Made by a program: the position numbers and the translations under genes. DNA of 64,000 bases from a virus: positions 124,001 to 188,000 of IMG/VR virus record IMGVR_UViG_3300021964_009390. One strand, written 5' to 3'. Positions 57,842 to 64,000 of this stretch are shown in pieces. The notes below the pieces were generated by a model, which ran no database searches, was not told the DNA's origin, and saw only the letters and a program-made list of their open reading frames with translations. Numbering within the stretch: the stretch's first letter is position 1; each line of letters starts with the position of its first letter.

Positions 57842-58891
57842 ATGTTGAGTTTGTCTGATCAGTATGTTGTAGAGAAGTTTTGCCAATATGGTGGCTATCC
57901 ATCATTCAACAAACGATCAAACGCATGGATGGCTGGGTGCCCTATGTGTAGGGAAGGGAAGAGCTGGGGTAAGAAGCGGAGGTTGTACTACAAAATTGAC
58001 AAAAACTATTTATTTTGTTTCAATTGCGGGTGGAAAGGAGGGACAATCGAGTTTATAAAACATGTGACTGGTATGTCATTCAATGAGATAATGAATGAAA
58101 ACAACAACTATGATACGTCTGATGTTGTAGAAGTAGATTCAAAGAAACCATCTATCACCACCCCTAGCGAGACACTACCAGCTGATTCAATAAATTTATT
58201 CGACGATTCACAAACCAGCTGGTGGCTATCACAGCGGTCTGAAGATAGTAAAGTCATCCACGATTGTATAGATTATATAAAGACGCGAAAACTAAATGTG
58301 GCCATAAACAAACCAATGTCAATATGGGTCAGCTTGAGCGATTATACACATAAAAACAGACTGACATTGCCGTTCTATTCAACAGATGGAAAAATTATAT
58401 TCTATCAAACCAGAGCCATGTATAAAGATGAATCCAAGCCCAAGTATTTGAGTAAATCCGGAAGCGAAAAGAGTATTTTTAATATAAACAATATCGTGTC
58501 AGATGTTGACAACATATATTTATTTGAAGGACCAATAGATAGCTGTTTTGTCAAAAATGGTGTAGCAGTTGCCGGTGTTACAAATGGCCCGAGCCAAGAT
58601 TTGAACAGCTTGCAGCAGCAACAATTGAACGATTATAGATTGTATGGTAAAACTTGGGTGCTAGATTCACAATGGTTGGATGACACCAGTTTGCATAAGA
58701 CAAAAATGTTAGCAGATCAAGGTGAGCATGTGTTCATATGGCCTGAATCTATTGGTAGATCGTATAAGGATTTAAATGATTTGTGTACGAACAAAAATTT
58801 ACCAGGTATAGGTCACAAATTTGTAGACAGACACACCTACACGGGTATGAAAGCCAAGCTGATGCTCAAGACGATCAGCTCTAGTCGTTAG
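57842..58891 (+). CDS. 61: gp61 DNA primase
   Basis: A primase of 349 residues making RNA primers with gp41. The N-terminal zinc finger has GCPMCREG near 36-43 and FCFNCGWKGG near 57-66. The TOPRIM core has IYLFEGPIDSCFVKNGVAVAGVTNG near 223-247 and TWVLDSQWLDD near 275-285. LPFYSTDGKIIFYQTR near 175-190 is a conserved strand pair. The layout is that of T4 gp61. The stop overlaps the convergent late gene by 11 bp. Confidence 0.88.
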   Translation: MLSLSDQYVVEKFCQYGGYPSFNKRSNAWMAGCPMCREGKSWGKKRRLYYKIDKNYLFCFNCGWKGGTIEFIKHVTGMSFNEIMNENNNYDTSDVVEVDSKKPSITTPSETLPADSINLFDDSQTSWWLSQRSEDSKVIHDCIDYIKTRKLNVAINKPMSIWVSLSDYTHKNRLTLPFYSTDGKIIFYQTRAMYKDESKPKYLSKSGSEKSIFNINNIVSDVDNIYLFEGPIDSCFVKNGVAVAGVTNGPSQDLNSLQQQQLNDYRLYGKTWVLDSQWLDDTSLHKTKMLADQGEHVFIWPESIGRSYKDLNDLCTNKNLPGIGHKFVDRHTYTGMKAKLMLKTISSSR

Positions 58892-59303
58892 AAATTAAAT
58901 AGCTTTTGAGACTCTCTGATAAGCTTCTCAAATCTTGAGCGATTCTACCAATTTTCTTAGTTTCACTCCGGGCAATATCGTCAAATATGGTGTCACATGG
59001 AGCATTGTTTATTTGAGAGTTGAGAGAACTCTCACCTAATCCGTTCAAATAATCTATAAATTCTTCAATCTTAACAACCCATCCTTCGATTTGACCAGCG
59101 TATTCAGCGTTTTGTTGTTTTTGCAACTCCTCCGCAGGGTTACCTCCAGGACTTGCCATCGGCGCGCCTTCAGGTGCCGGCTCTACATCTAACATCGATG
59201 GGTCCGTACCAGGGTCCATTTGATTTTGTGCTGCATCTGCATCAGTCAATTCTTCCTGTTCTGTAACTAATGTTGTAAAAAATCGGTCAGTAAATGTTTT
59301 CAT
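58881..59303 (-). CDS. Late protein with capsid-targeting-like leader
   Basis: A 140-residue acidic protein. MKTFTDRFFTTLVTEQEEL resembles T4 internal-protein leaders (MKTYQEF...). Residues 20-75 are Asp/Pro/Gly-rich, and 80-140 form two helices (EGWVVKIEEFIDYLNGLG, IGRIAQDLRSLSESLKS). It looks like a prohead core or internal protein. An exact TATAAATA lies 9 nt before the ATG. Not matched to a named family. Confidence 0.6.
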   Translation of the reverse strand: MKTFTDRFFTTLVTEQEELTDADAAQNQMDPGTDPSMLDVEPAPEGAPMASPGGNPAEELQKQQNAEYAGQIEGWVVKIEEFIDYLNGLGESSLNSQINNAPCDTIFDDIARSETKKIGRIAQDLRSLSESLKSYLISND

Positions 59304-59312
59304 ATTGATAAT

Positions 59313-59320
59313 TATTTATA
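59313..59320 (-). promoter_or_regulatory. Perfect T4 late promoter TATAAATA (leftward)
   Basis: Exact TATAAATA on the minus strand, 9 nt before the ATG at 59303. It lies 6 bp from the rightward late box at 59327-59334. Confidence 0.7.
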
Positions 59321-59326
59321 CTCCGA

Positions 59327-59334
59327 TATAAATA
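59327..59334 (+). promoter_or_regulatory. Perfect T4 late promoter TATAAATA (rightward)
   Basis: Exact TATAAATA on the plus strand, 7 nt before the ATG at 59342. Together with 59313-59320 it forms a divergent late promoter pair. Confidence 0.7.
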
Positions 59335-59341
59335 TAAACAG

Positions 59342-59737
59342 ATGAAACATTCAAAAAATAACGATCAACAAGAAAAACAAACACTTTTCGAAGATTTAGT
59401 ACAACAAGCAAACCAATATCAGGCCGGTGCTCATCCGATGGGGCGAGTACCAGGTAGTAAAAAATTGACCGTTCTTGATTTGTTGAGAGTGAACGACGAA
59501 GATGATGACAAAGCACCGCAAATATTACCATTCCAAATGAACACATTTGTAGAGGCTCTTGGTGATGTGTATGTACAACTAGTGGAAGTACAGAAAATGG
59601 TGGCTAGTGCATATAAATCGAGTGTTGTTAAGGACACAAACAAAATAAAAAATACACTCGTCACAATTAATAAAAACATACAGAAACAAAAACAAATGGT
59701 CAAAGAATGTGGTAAATTAATAGATAAAATAAATTAA
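59342..59737 (+). CDS. Late hypothetical protein, 131 residues
   Basis: A 131-residue helical protein. The start is polar (MKHSKNNDQQEKQTLFEDL), the middle has GRVPGSKKLTVLDLLRVNDED near 39-59, and residues 75-130 are two helices with basic residues. It has its own late promoter and opens a set of five small plus-strand genes. Not recognised. Confidence 0.55.
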   Translation: MKHSKNNDQQEKQTLFEDLVQQANQYQAGAHPMGRVPGSKKLTVLDLLRVNDEDDDKAPQILPFQMNTFVEALGDVYVQLVEVQKMVASAYKSSVVKDTNKIKNTLVTINKNIQKQKQMVKECGKLIDKIN

Positions 59738-59772
59738 GTTGCCACATTCGAGTATATATTTAAATATATTAT

Positions 59773-60222
59773 ATGCTTGATATATTAAAATCTTTGATGA
59801 TAGTGTGTATTGTGTCATCTGCAATTGCATCTGTGTGCAATATGGTGTACGGTATATCACCGTACGGTGTGTTTGTCATAGCTACAATAATACAATTTGC
59901 TTCTAGCTGGTTCATGTCTACATACTTTACATACAAGGATAAACTGGCGAACACTCAGAGACAAACCGCATTGATTTCTCAAATTGAGTCTGAAGCTACA
60001 GAAGCTCCTTGCGCTTACTGTGGTACAGTCAACTTAATACCCATCGCGCCAGACGGGGACAATGATTTCAAATGCATCGGATGCGGGGAGACTAACGGTG
60101 TTTATGTAAATGTAACCGTGGCTCAAAAGTCAGTACCTCTGGATTCCCCCAGTTATTCTGTATCCAATTTCGACTCACATTTGGAAACCGCCAAAAGATC
60201 GATACAAAACAGTGACTCATGA
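59773..60222 (+). CDS. Membrane protein with zinc-ribbon-like domain
   Basis: A 149-residue protein. Two hydrophobic helices lie at about 5-25 and 31-52, then a charged linker. A zinc-ribbon-like part holds APCAYCGTVN near 78-87 and FKCIGCGETN near 98-107, two CxxC pairs. The end is Ser-rich. The cytoplasmic zinc domain anchored in the membrane suggests a host-envelope or virion-assembly role, but no family is recognised. It overlaps the next gene by 4 nt (ATGA). Confidence 0.6.
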   Translation: MLDILKSLMIVCIVSSAIASVCNMVYGISPYGVFVIATIIQFASSWFMSTYFTYKDKLANTQRQTALISQIESEATEAPCAYCGTVNLIPIAPDGDNDFKCIGCGETNGVYVNVTVAQKSVPLDSPSYSVSNFDSHLETAKRSIQNSDS

Positions 60223-60611
60223 AAAATATTGAAGCTGATGGAAAATCTAGTAGCAAGTTTCCACCCGTCGGTGAGAAACATAAAGTAACTACCACCCGAG
60301 ATATACAAAATATAAACAATAATTTCTGGAATGAACAAAGTGTAGATTTACATTTGTGTTACAAAAAAGGTACAGCATATGCCAACAACAGTAACAAAAA
60401 ATCATCCATCAATTTAATTACAGAGTTGCTAGAATTGTTGAAACATCAATATAAGGAATCTACAACACAACCGGATATAATAGACATTATTTTTAATAAC
60501 ATAAAAAACGACATGACTATATTGGAAAAAATCACCGACGATGTTGACAAAAATTGTATATTGGCTACAATACAAGGATACACTTTGGGGTGTTTAAAAA
60601 AATATGAATAA
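60219..60611 (+). CDS. Hypothetical protein, 130 residues
   Basis: A 130-residue protein rich in Asn, Lys and Ile. The first 45 residues are polar; INLITELLELLKHQYKES near 64-81 and DIIDIIFNNIKNDMTIL near 86-102 are helices, and CILATIQGYTLGCLKK near 114-129 is a hydrophobic end. Not recognised. Overlaps of 4 and 8 nt with its neighbours show it is part of a coupled set. Confidence 0.5.
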   Translation: MKNIEADGKSSSKFPPVGEKHKVTTTRDIQNINNNFWNEQSVDLHLCYKKGTAYANNSNKKSSINLITELLELLKHQYKESTTQPDIIDIIFNNIKNDMTILEKITDDVDKNCILATIQGYTLGCLKKYE

Positions 60612-60867
60612 AGAAAATTACGGAGACACGTTTGAATTAAAAAATGGTGAAGAAGTTGAAATGAACCAAGATGAAGTGGCGAGATGGTGTTGTTTGATAG
60701 AGGCTATAGATGTGGTGAGCAAGAAAGGAACGCAAGTAGGGATGGACATGACTAAATCCTCATGGATAAAGCCAATAGCTTTTCAGAAATACATAGACGA
60801 GAGAATGGATACTATGGTAGAAGAGATACAACGAGATAAAGATAATCACCAAATAAATATTTACTGA
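60604..60867 (+). CDS. Small acidic hypothetical protein, 87 residues
   Basis: An 87-residue acidic protein. FELKNGEEVEMNQDEVARWCCLIEA near 10-34 suggests a short strand pair followed by a helix, and ERMDTMVEEIQRDKDN near 66-81 is helical. Not recognised. It shares one base with the gene downstream. Confidence 0.5.
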   Translation: MNKENYGDTFELKNGEEVEMNQDEVARWCCLIEAIDVVSKKGTQVGMDMTKSSWIKPIAFQKYIDERMDTMVEEIQRDKDNHQINIY

Positions 60868-61226
60868 TGTTATACATAGTAGGTACACAAGTAGACACTA
60901 GAAATACACAACAACCAACTGGTCAGCTAGTGAACCGGAATGCGCGTCGAAAGGTGACGTGGCTTCCACCAGACGATATCTGGGAACTAGCCTCAATCCG
61001 CCGGTCTAGAGAAACAAACGATGTAGAGTATAGCTTCATGTCATGGAAAACAAAAGAATTCAAAACAGTACCATTCCCGGACTGTGGAGCTGCTGATCAG
61101 GCAATTGCATCCGCACGTAACGAGCAAATTGTTGATGACGATGATAGGTCCAAGGTGGATATGGAAGAGAAGACTAGTCACTTAAATGATATTCTCAACC
61201 CAAAACCAAAACAAAGAGGTCAATAG
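60867..61226 (+). CDS. Hypothetical protein, 119 residues
   Basis: A 119-residue protein. The first half has VTWLPPDDIWELASIRRSRE near 31-50 and YSFMSWKTKEFKTVPFPDCG near 54-73, a Trp-rich pattern, and the rest is polar and acidic. Not recognised. Its end overlaps the convergent gp14 gene by 7 bp. Confidence 0.5.
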   Translation: MLYIVGTQVDTRNTQQPTGQLVNRNARRKVTWLPPDDIWELASIRRSRETNDVEYSFMSWKTKEFKTVPFPDCGAADQAIASARNEQIVDDDDRSKVDMEEKTSHLNDILNPKPKQRGQ

Positions 61227-62008
61227 TAATCACCATATACTGCATCCCCTCCCCCGTAATCACCGTAGTCAAATATATCATTAGATGTAATTGTAGACCA
61301 AGTGTCTGTGTTTTGTAGATACGGATCATATATACTATCTTCAGTCACTTGTGTACTACCACCCTCCGGAGTGATATTATTCTCGAAACTAAAATCGAAA
61401 CGTTTGGCTTTCAATAACCATATGTAATGCCCCATCAACGGGTTAATCTTTTGAATGTCTTGATCTAACCGTTCTGTTATTTCATATACACTACCATCTC
61501 GAGGAAACACTCGATCATTACCATATTCCGACAATCGAAAAATATCTCCGGATTTAGGCTCAATAACACCTTGCTTCGCGTCACCAGTACCACCCATATT
61601 AGAATAAAACGTGTCTATGTGTATATATGCAGTTACTTCATCATCACTATTGATACCAAACTGACTCAACGTTAGAGCATTTTCATTCAACTCTATATAC
61701 ATAATCATTTTAATCGGGTCACCAAATGTTTGGTCTGAATCCTCACCGTACAATGGATCGTAATTGCCTAGATCATCACTAGCGGATTGATATAAAATTT
61801 CAGTACCATACATGCAAATCTGCTCTTTAAACCATTTGCTATAATTACCACGTTCATTGGCTGTGTTATTTTTATCTAGAAACCTGGCGCAACCGTTGTT
61901 AAATTTAAACACATTGTCTAAGGGAACCACTCCGGAACCTATGTCTATACAGTCCGGTTTTTTGGTTACAAACGGTTTGGGACAAAATTCATCTGGGTAG
62001 TTGCTCAT
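61220..62008 (-). CDS. 14: gp14-like neck protein
   Basis: A 262-residue protein resembling T4 gp14, which with gp13 completes filled heads and joins the tail. Shared order is a segment like ECYYVPREYVSPDLIFGED (here CMYGTEILYQSASD then YDPLYGED near 66-92), then a strand region IKMIMYIELNENALTLSQFG near 100-119 and DEVTAYIHIDTFY near 124-136. After that come EPKSGDIFRLSEYGNDRVF near 150-168 (T4: EPKEGDLIYFPMDNSLFEI) and HYIWLLKAKRFDFS near 194-207. The ATG overlaps the upstream gene by 4 nt. The end is Asp/Tyr/Gly-rich. Confidence 0.72.
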   Translation of the reverse strand: MSNYPDEFCPKPFVTKKPDCIDIGSGVVPLDNVFKFNNGCARFLDKNNTANERGNYSKWFKEQICMYGTEILYQSASDDLGNYDPLYGEDSDQTFGDPIKMIMYIELNENALTLSQFGINSDDEVTAYIHIDTFYSNMGGTGDAKQGVIEPKSGDIFRLSEYGNDRVFPRDGSVYEITERLDQDIQKINPLMGHYIWLLKAKRFDFSFENNITPEGGSTQVTEDSIYDPYLQNTDTWSTITSNDIFDYGDYGGGDAVYGDYY

Positions 62009-62358
62009 GCTCGCTGCAATACAAAATTATTAATGGTATCGTCCCAGTACATACGTATACCAGTTTTACCTAACATGCGTGGAGATTTTGTAGTGATGTT
62101 TCTGATATTATACTTGTTCTGGATGTATTTTAGGTCTTGTTCACCTACCGGTATTTTTTCAAAAGAATCTGAGTTTCTGAGCCGCTCGATTTTAGGGTTC
62201 AATGTAGGATCCACGCGATCTCTATCCGGCACTAGATTTTGACTACCTTGCCGCCATGGAGTGGCACCCATCCGCGCCGACTGTTGTCGGGTGGTGGTTT
62301 TACCAACAACCTGCTTCGCAGTGTTGAAATACGTTTCGAATAATGTGTCAAACTTCAC
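62005..62358 (-). CDS. Late hypothetical protein between gp17 and gp14
   Basis: A 117-residue protein with a GTG start. MKFDTLFETYFNTAKQ has the aromatic leader form seen in other late proteins. The middle is basic (TTTRQQSARMGATPWRQG), and the end reads RMLGKTGIRMYWDDTINNFVL, a small beta unit. A late-like ATTAAATA box lies 7 nt before the GTG, overlapping the gp17 stop. Not recognised; a head or neck role is inferred from position. Confidence 0.55.
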   Translation of the reverse strand: MKFDTLFETYFNTAKQVVGKTTTRQQSARMGATPWRQGSQNLVPDRDRVDPTLNPKIERLRNSDSFEKIPVGEQDLKYIQNKYNIRNITTKSPRMLGKTGIRMYWDDTINNFVLQRA

Positions 62359-62365
62359 TTACTAT

Positions 62366-62373
62366 TATTTAAT
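62366..62373 (-). promoter_or_regulatory. Possible late promoter box (ATTAAATA)
   Basis: ATTAAATA on the minus strand matches TATAAATA at 6 of 8 positions and is 7 nt before the GTG at 62358, within the end of gp17. Confidence 0.4.
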
Positions 62374-64000
62374 TACAATTGTTTCCATCCCTGAGATTCT
62401 AAATCAAATAGTTCAGAATCCATGCCAGTGGCTTGTCCAAACACCATAGGACTAGCGTCTACATGCTCACCAGTACGTTGATTGGAGTATAGTCCGATCG
62501 GATTTACAAACTCCTTCACCCCATAGTCTAACTCTCGCAAAACTAAGGGACGTTCATTATCATCATATTGTTCAATTTCAAAATATTTCTCAACAACTGT
62601 GTTCTCCAGAACAATCAATGCCCATAAAAAACTCATCACTCGGTCATCATAATAATTACCTTCTCGCGCTTTCCATGTACCGTTAGGATATCTCACAAAA
62701 TTTTTCAATTCATGGACCAAAGCTTTGTCATACACACTGATACATTTCAACTGGGTGAGCCAGTATCTCATGTTCACAACACCCTTGTACTTGGTGTTGG
62801 TATGCGCGACAACACCTAGTCTCTCAACAGTACGTCCTTTGATTGTTGGTGCAAAACTAACTATGTTCCTGTACCCCATCTCATTTGTTAGGTTGTCTAC
62901 CACTTGAGCCCCGCAATTGTTTCTCTCTATAGCAACCAACGGGCTGCCCCAGTGTTGCAATATTTCATACAATTTTTTAGTGAAAAGGTAAGGACTGATT
63001 TCATTACTATGATATGTAGCCACTTGTTTGATGTTGCTCAAATGTGTGATGTCTAATATTTGTACACAGCTCGCATCTAGATTGACCCCTTCACTAACAT
63101 CCACACCGACAGCATATATTTTGTCTTGTGATGGTTCTTCCCATAGAAGATACTTACCATCATCAAAAATATACTCTGGATCATGACACGTGTTTTTCAT
63201 CAACTCATGCAACTCGTCATCGATAGTGCTCTCCCCGGTCTGTAGAAATTGACATCCGAATTCTTGGTCAAATGCCTCTTGACTACCCATGTTCCGGATT
63301 TGTTCTAGTTTCCATGCATCGTCTCTCCCCGGTACTTCCCACCAATCCACCCGTCCATGCGCCCATCCGTTAGTATTGTTGATCGCACCAGTGTAGAGTT
63401 TATGAAACAAATTTTCAGTACCGTTAGGTGTACTACTTATAAAAATTTTACTCTTCTTGAAACTACTAATGATCGGATACACACTCTTCCAAAACTCATC
63501 AACTAGATGGTTATCAATAAAAGCTAGCTCGTCCAATATCAACACATTACAGCTCTGACCTCTTGCAGCGGTACCTGTGGTGGTACTGATACCAATAGTG
63601 GTACCATTACCCAGCGCCATGCTGGTTTTCCCATATTCTGTCACCCCTGGTTTCAACCAGTTGGGTAACTCTTCATAAGCCATCCGAACCCGCTTGAATA
63701 TTTCAATAGCGGTACCTTCTTTGTTCGCAACTATGAGTATGCGTTGATCATCATTAAAACATGCGTTCCAAAGTGCATACACTGTCATGAGTGTAGTTTT
63801 ACCAACTTGTCGACTAGCTAACAATATAAAAAACCTATCGTCTCTCATTTTCCGGAGTATACCTCGCTGATATTTGTGCAAAGTTATTGGATGCCGGCCT
63901 TTCTCGCTTATTATGTAGAAAAAATTCTCTGCAAAGTGCAATATATTCTTCTTACATTTCTTCATATGATACATCATCTCTGATGTCCATTCAAACTCCG
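62373..64000 (-). CDS. 17: gp17 terminase large subunit, 5' end beyond the window
   Basis: The DNA-packaging motor and nuclease. At least 542 codons are visible. The frame stays open past the first ATG at 63977 to the window edge (EFEWTSEMMYHMKKCKKN...), so the true start is outside. Walker A LLASRQVGKTTLMTVY lies about 49-64 residues after the 63977 Met, Walker B CNVLILDELAFID about 80 further on, and ISSTPNGTENLFHKL is the coupling motif. VGVDVSEGVNLDAS begins the nuclease domain (Asp), followed by VAIERNNCGAQV (Glu) and NYYDDRVMSFLWA. T4 gp17 is 610 residues, so little is missing. Confidence 0.93.
   Translation of the reverse strand, partial: EFEWTSEMMYHMKKCKKNILHFAENFFYIISEKGRHPITLHKYQRGILRKMRDDRFFILLASRQVGKTTLMTVYALWNACFNDDQRILIVANKEGTAIEIFKRVRMAYEELPNWLKPGVTEYGKTSMALGNGTTIGISTTTGTAARGQSCNVLILDELAFIDNHLVDEFWKSVYPIISSFKKSKIFISSTPNGTENLFHKLYTGAINNTNGWAHGRVDWWEVPGRDDAWKLEQIRNMGSQEAFDQEFGCQFLQTGESTIDDELHELMKNTCHDPEYIFDDGKYLLWEEPSQDKIYAVGVDVSEGVNLDASCVQILDITHLSNIKQVATYHSNEISPYLFTKKLYEILQHWGSPLVAIERNNCGAQVVDNLTNEMGYRNIVSFAPTIKGRTVERLGVVAHTNTKYKGVVNMRYWLTQLKCISVYDKALVHELKNFVRYPNGTWKAREGNYYDDRVMSFLWALIVLENTVVEKYFEIEQYDDNERPLVLRELDYGVKEFVNPIGLYSNQRTGEHVDASPMVFGQATGMDSELFDLESQGWKQL

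Noticed and set aside
1-64000. tRNA genes, CRISPR arrays, integrase, transposase or attachment sites
   Set aside because: None was seen by eye; a tRNAscan-SE or similar search would be needed to exclude a tRNA formally.
1-64000. A DpdA-type DNA transglycosylase to complete the deazaguanine pathway
   Set aside because: No protein in the window shows a TGT-like pattern; it may lie elsewhere in the genome.

Overview
The window is a contiguous piece of a T4-like myovirus genome, AT-rich and very tightly packed. It carries the T4-type replication and recombination core: gp43 polymerase, gp45 clamp, gp62 clamp-loader subunit, gp41 helicase, gp61 primase, gp32, gp46/gp47, UvsW, UvsX, UvsY and an RNase H/FEN nuclease. 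It also has the late sigma factor gp55, the terminase gp17, and the neck and tail-completion proteins gp14 and gp15. Several families are ones I associate with marine T4-like phages of cyanobacteria and SAR11 (PhoH, a WYL_2-like protein, a DUF6267-like protein, a GroES-like protein). No photosynthesis genes are present. The host cannot be named from the sequence, but the early promoters look like ordinary bacterial sigma-70 promoters. I saw no tRNA, rRNA, CRISPR, integrase or IS element.

Layout. 1-5229 (minus): tail genes including gp15, a DinG/XPD-like helicase, a GroES-like protein, gp62 and a DUF366-like protein. 5272-19982: a glycan island with about a dozen glycosyltransferase-type genes, GDP-mannose dehydratase and GDP-fucose synthase (minus to 16617), then PhoH and two more glycosyltransferases (plus). 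19991-21049: a solitary late structural gene. 21046-34881 (mainly minus): small late genes, QueE/QueD, and a run of probable internal head proteins, several with enzyme motifs; the folE gene and a tiny membrane-protein gene point the other way inside it. 34918-45713 (plus): UvsY, UvsW, gp55, gp47, gp46, a glycosyltransferase, gp43 and UvsX. 45710-47101 (minus): a large late protein. 47139-58891 (plus): QueC, a class II glutamine amidotransferase, gp41, DHH phosphoesterase, gp32, gp45, RNase H, gp61 and sugar genes. 58881-64000: small genes, then gp14 and gp17 on the minus strand, running off the right edge.

How it works together. Two promoter classes can be read by eye. One is TTGAWW-N17-TATAAT, heading early replication and deazaguanine genes. 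The other is the T4 late box TATAAATA, heading structural genes and presumably read by the gp55 encoded here. In both classes the start codon usually lies only 5-8 nt after the box, so transcription should begin at or next to the start codon. Within operons, genes are mostly joined by GTGA, ATGA or TAATG overlaps. FolE, QueD, QueE, QueC and a stand-alone glutamine amidotransferase form a pathway to preQ0 and possibly a deazaguanine DNA base. Many late proteins share a short T4 capsid-targeting-like N-terminus, suggesting a packaged set that includes a KxDG nucleotidyltransferase-like protein, an HxGH nucleotidyltransferase, a PD-(D/E)xK-like protein and an HExxH protease-like protein. There is no gene-free stretch above 300 bases; the longest intergenic gap is about 85 bases (50570-50654).
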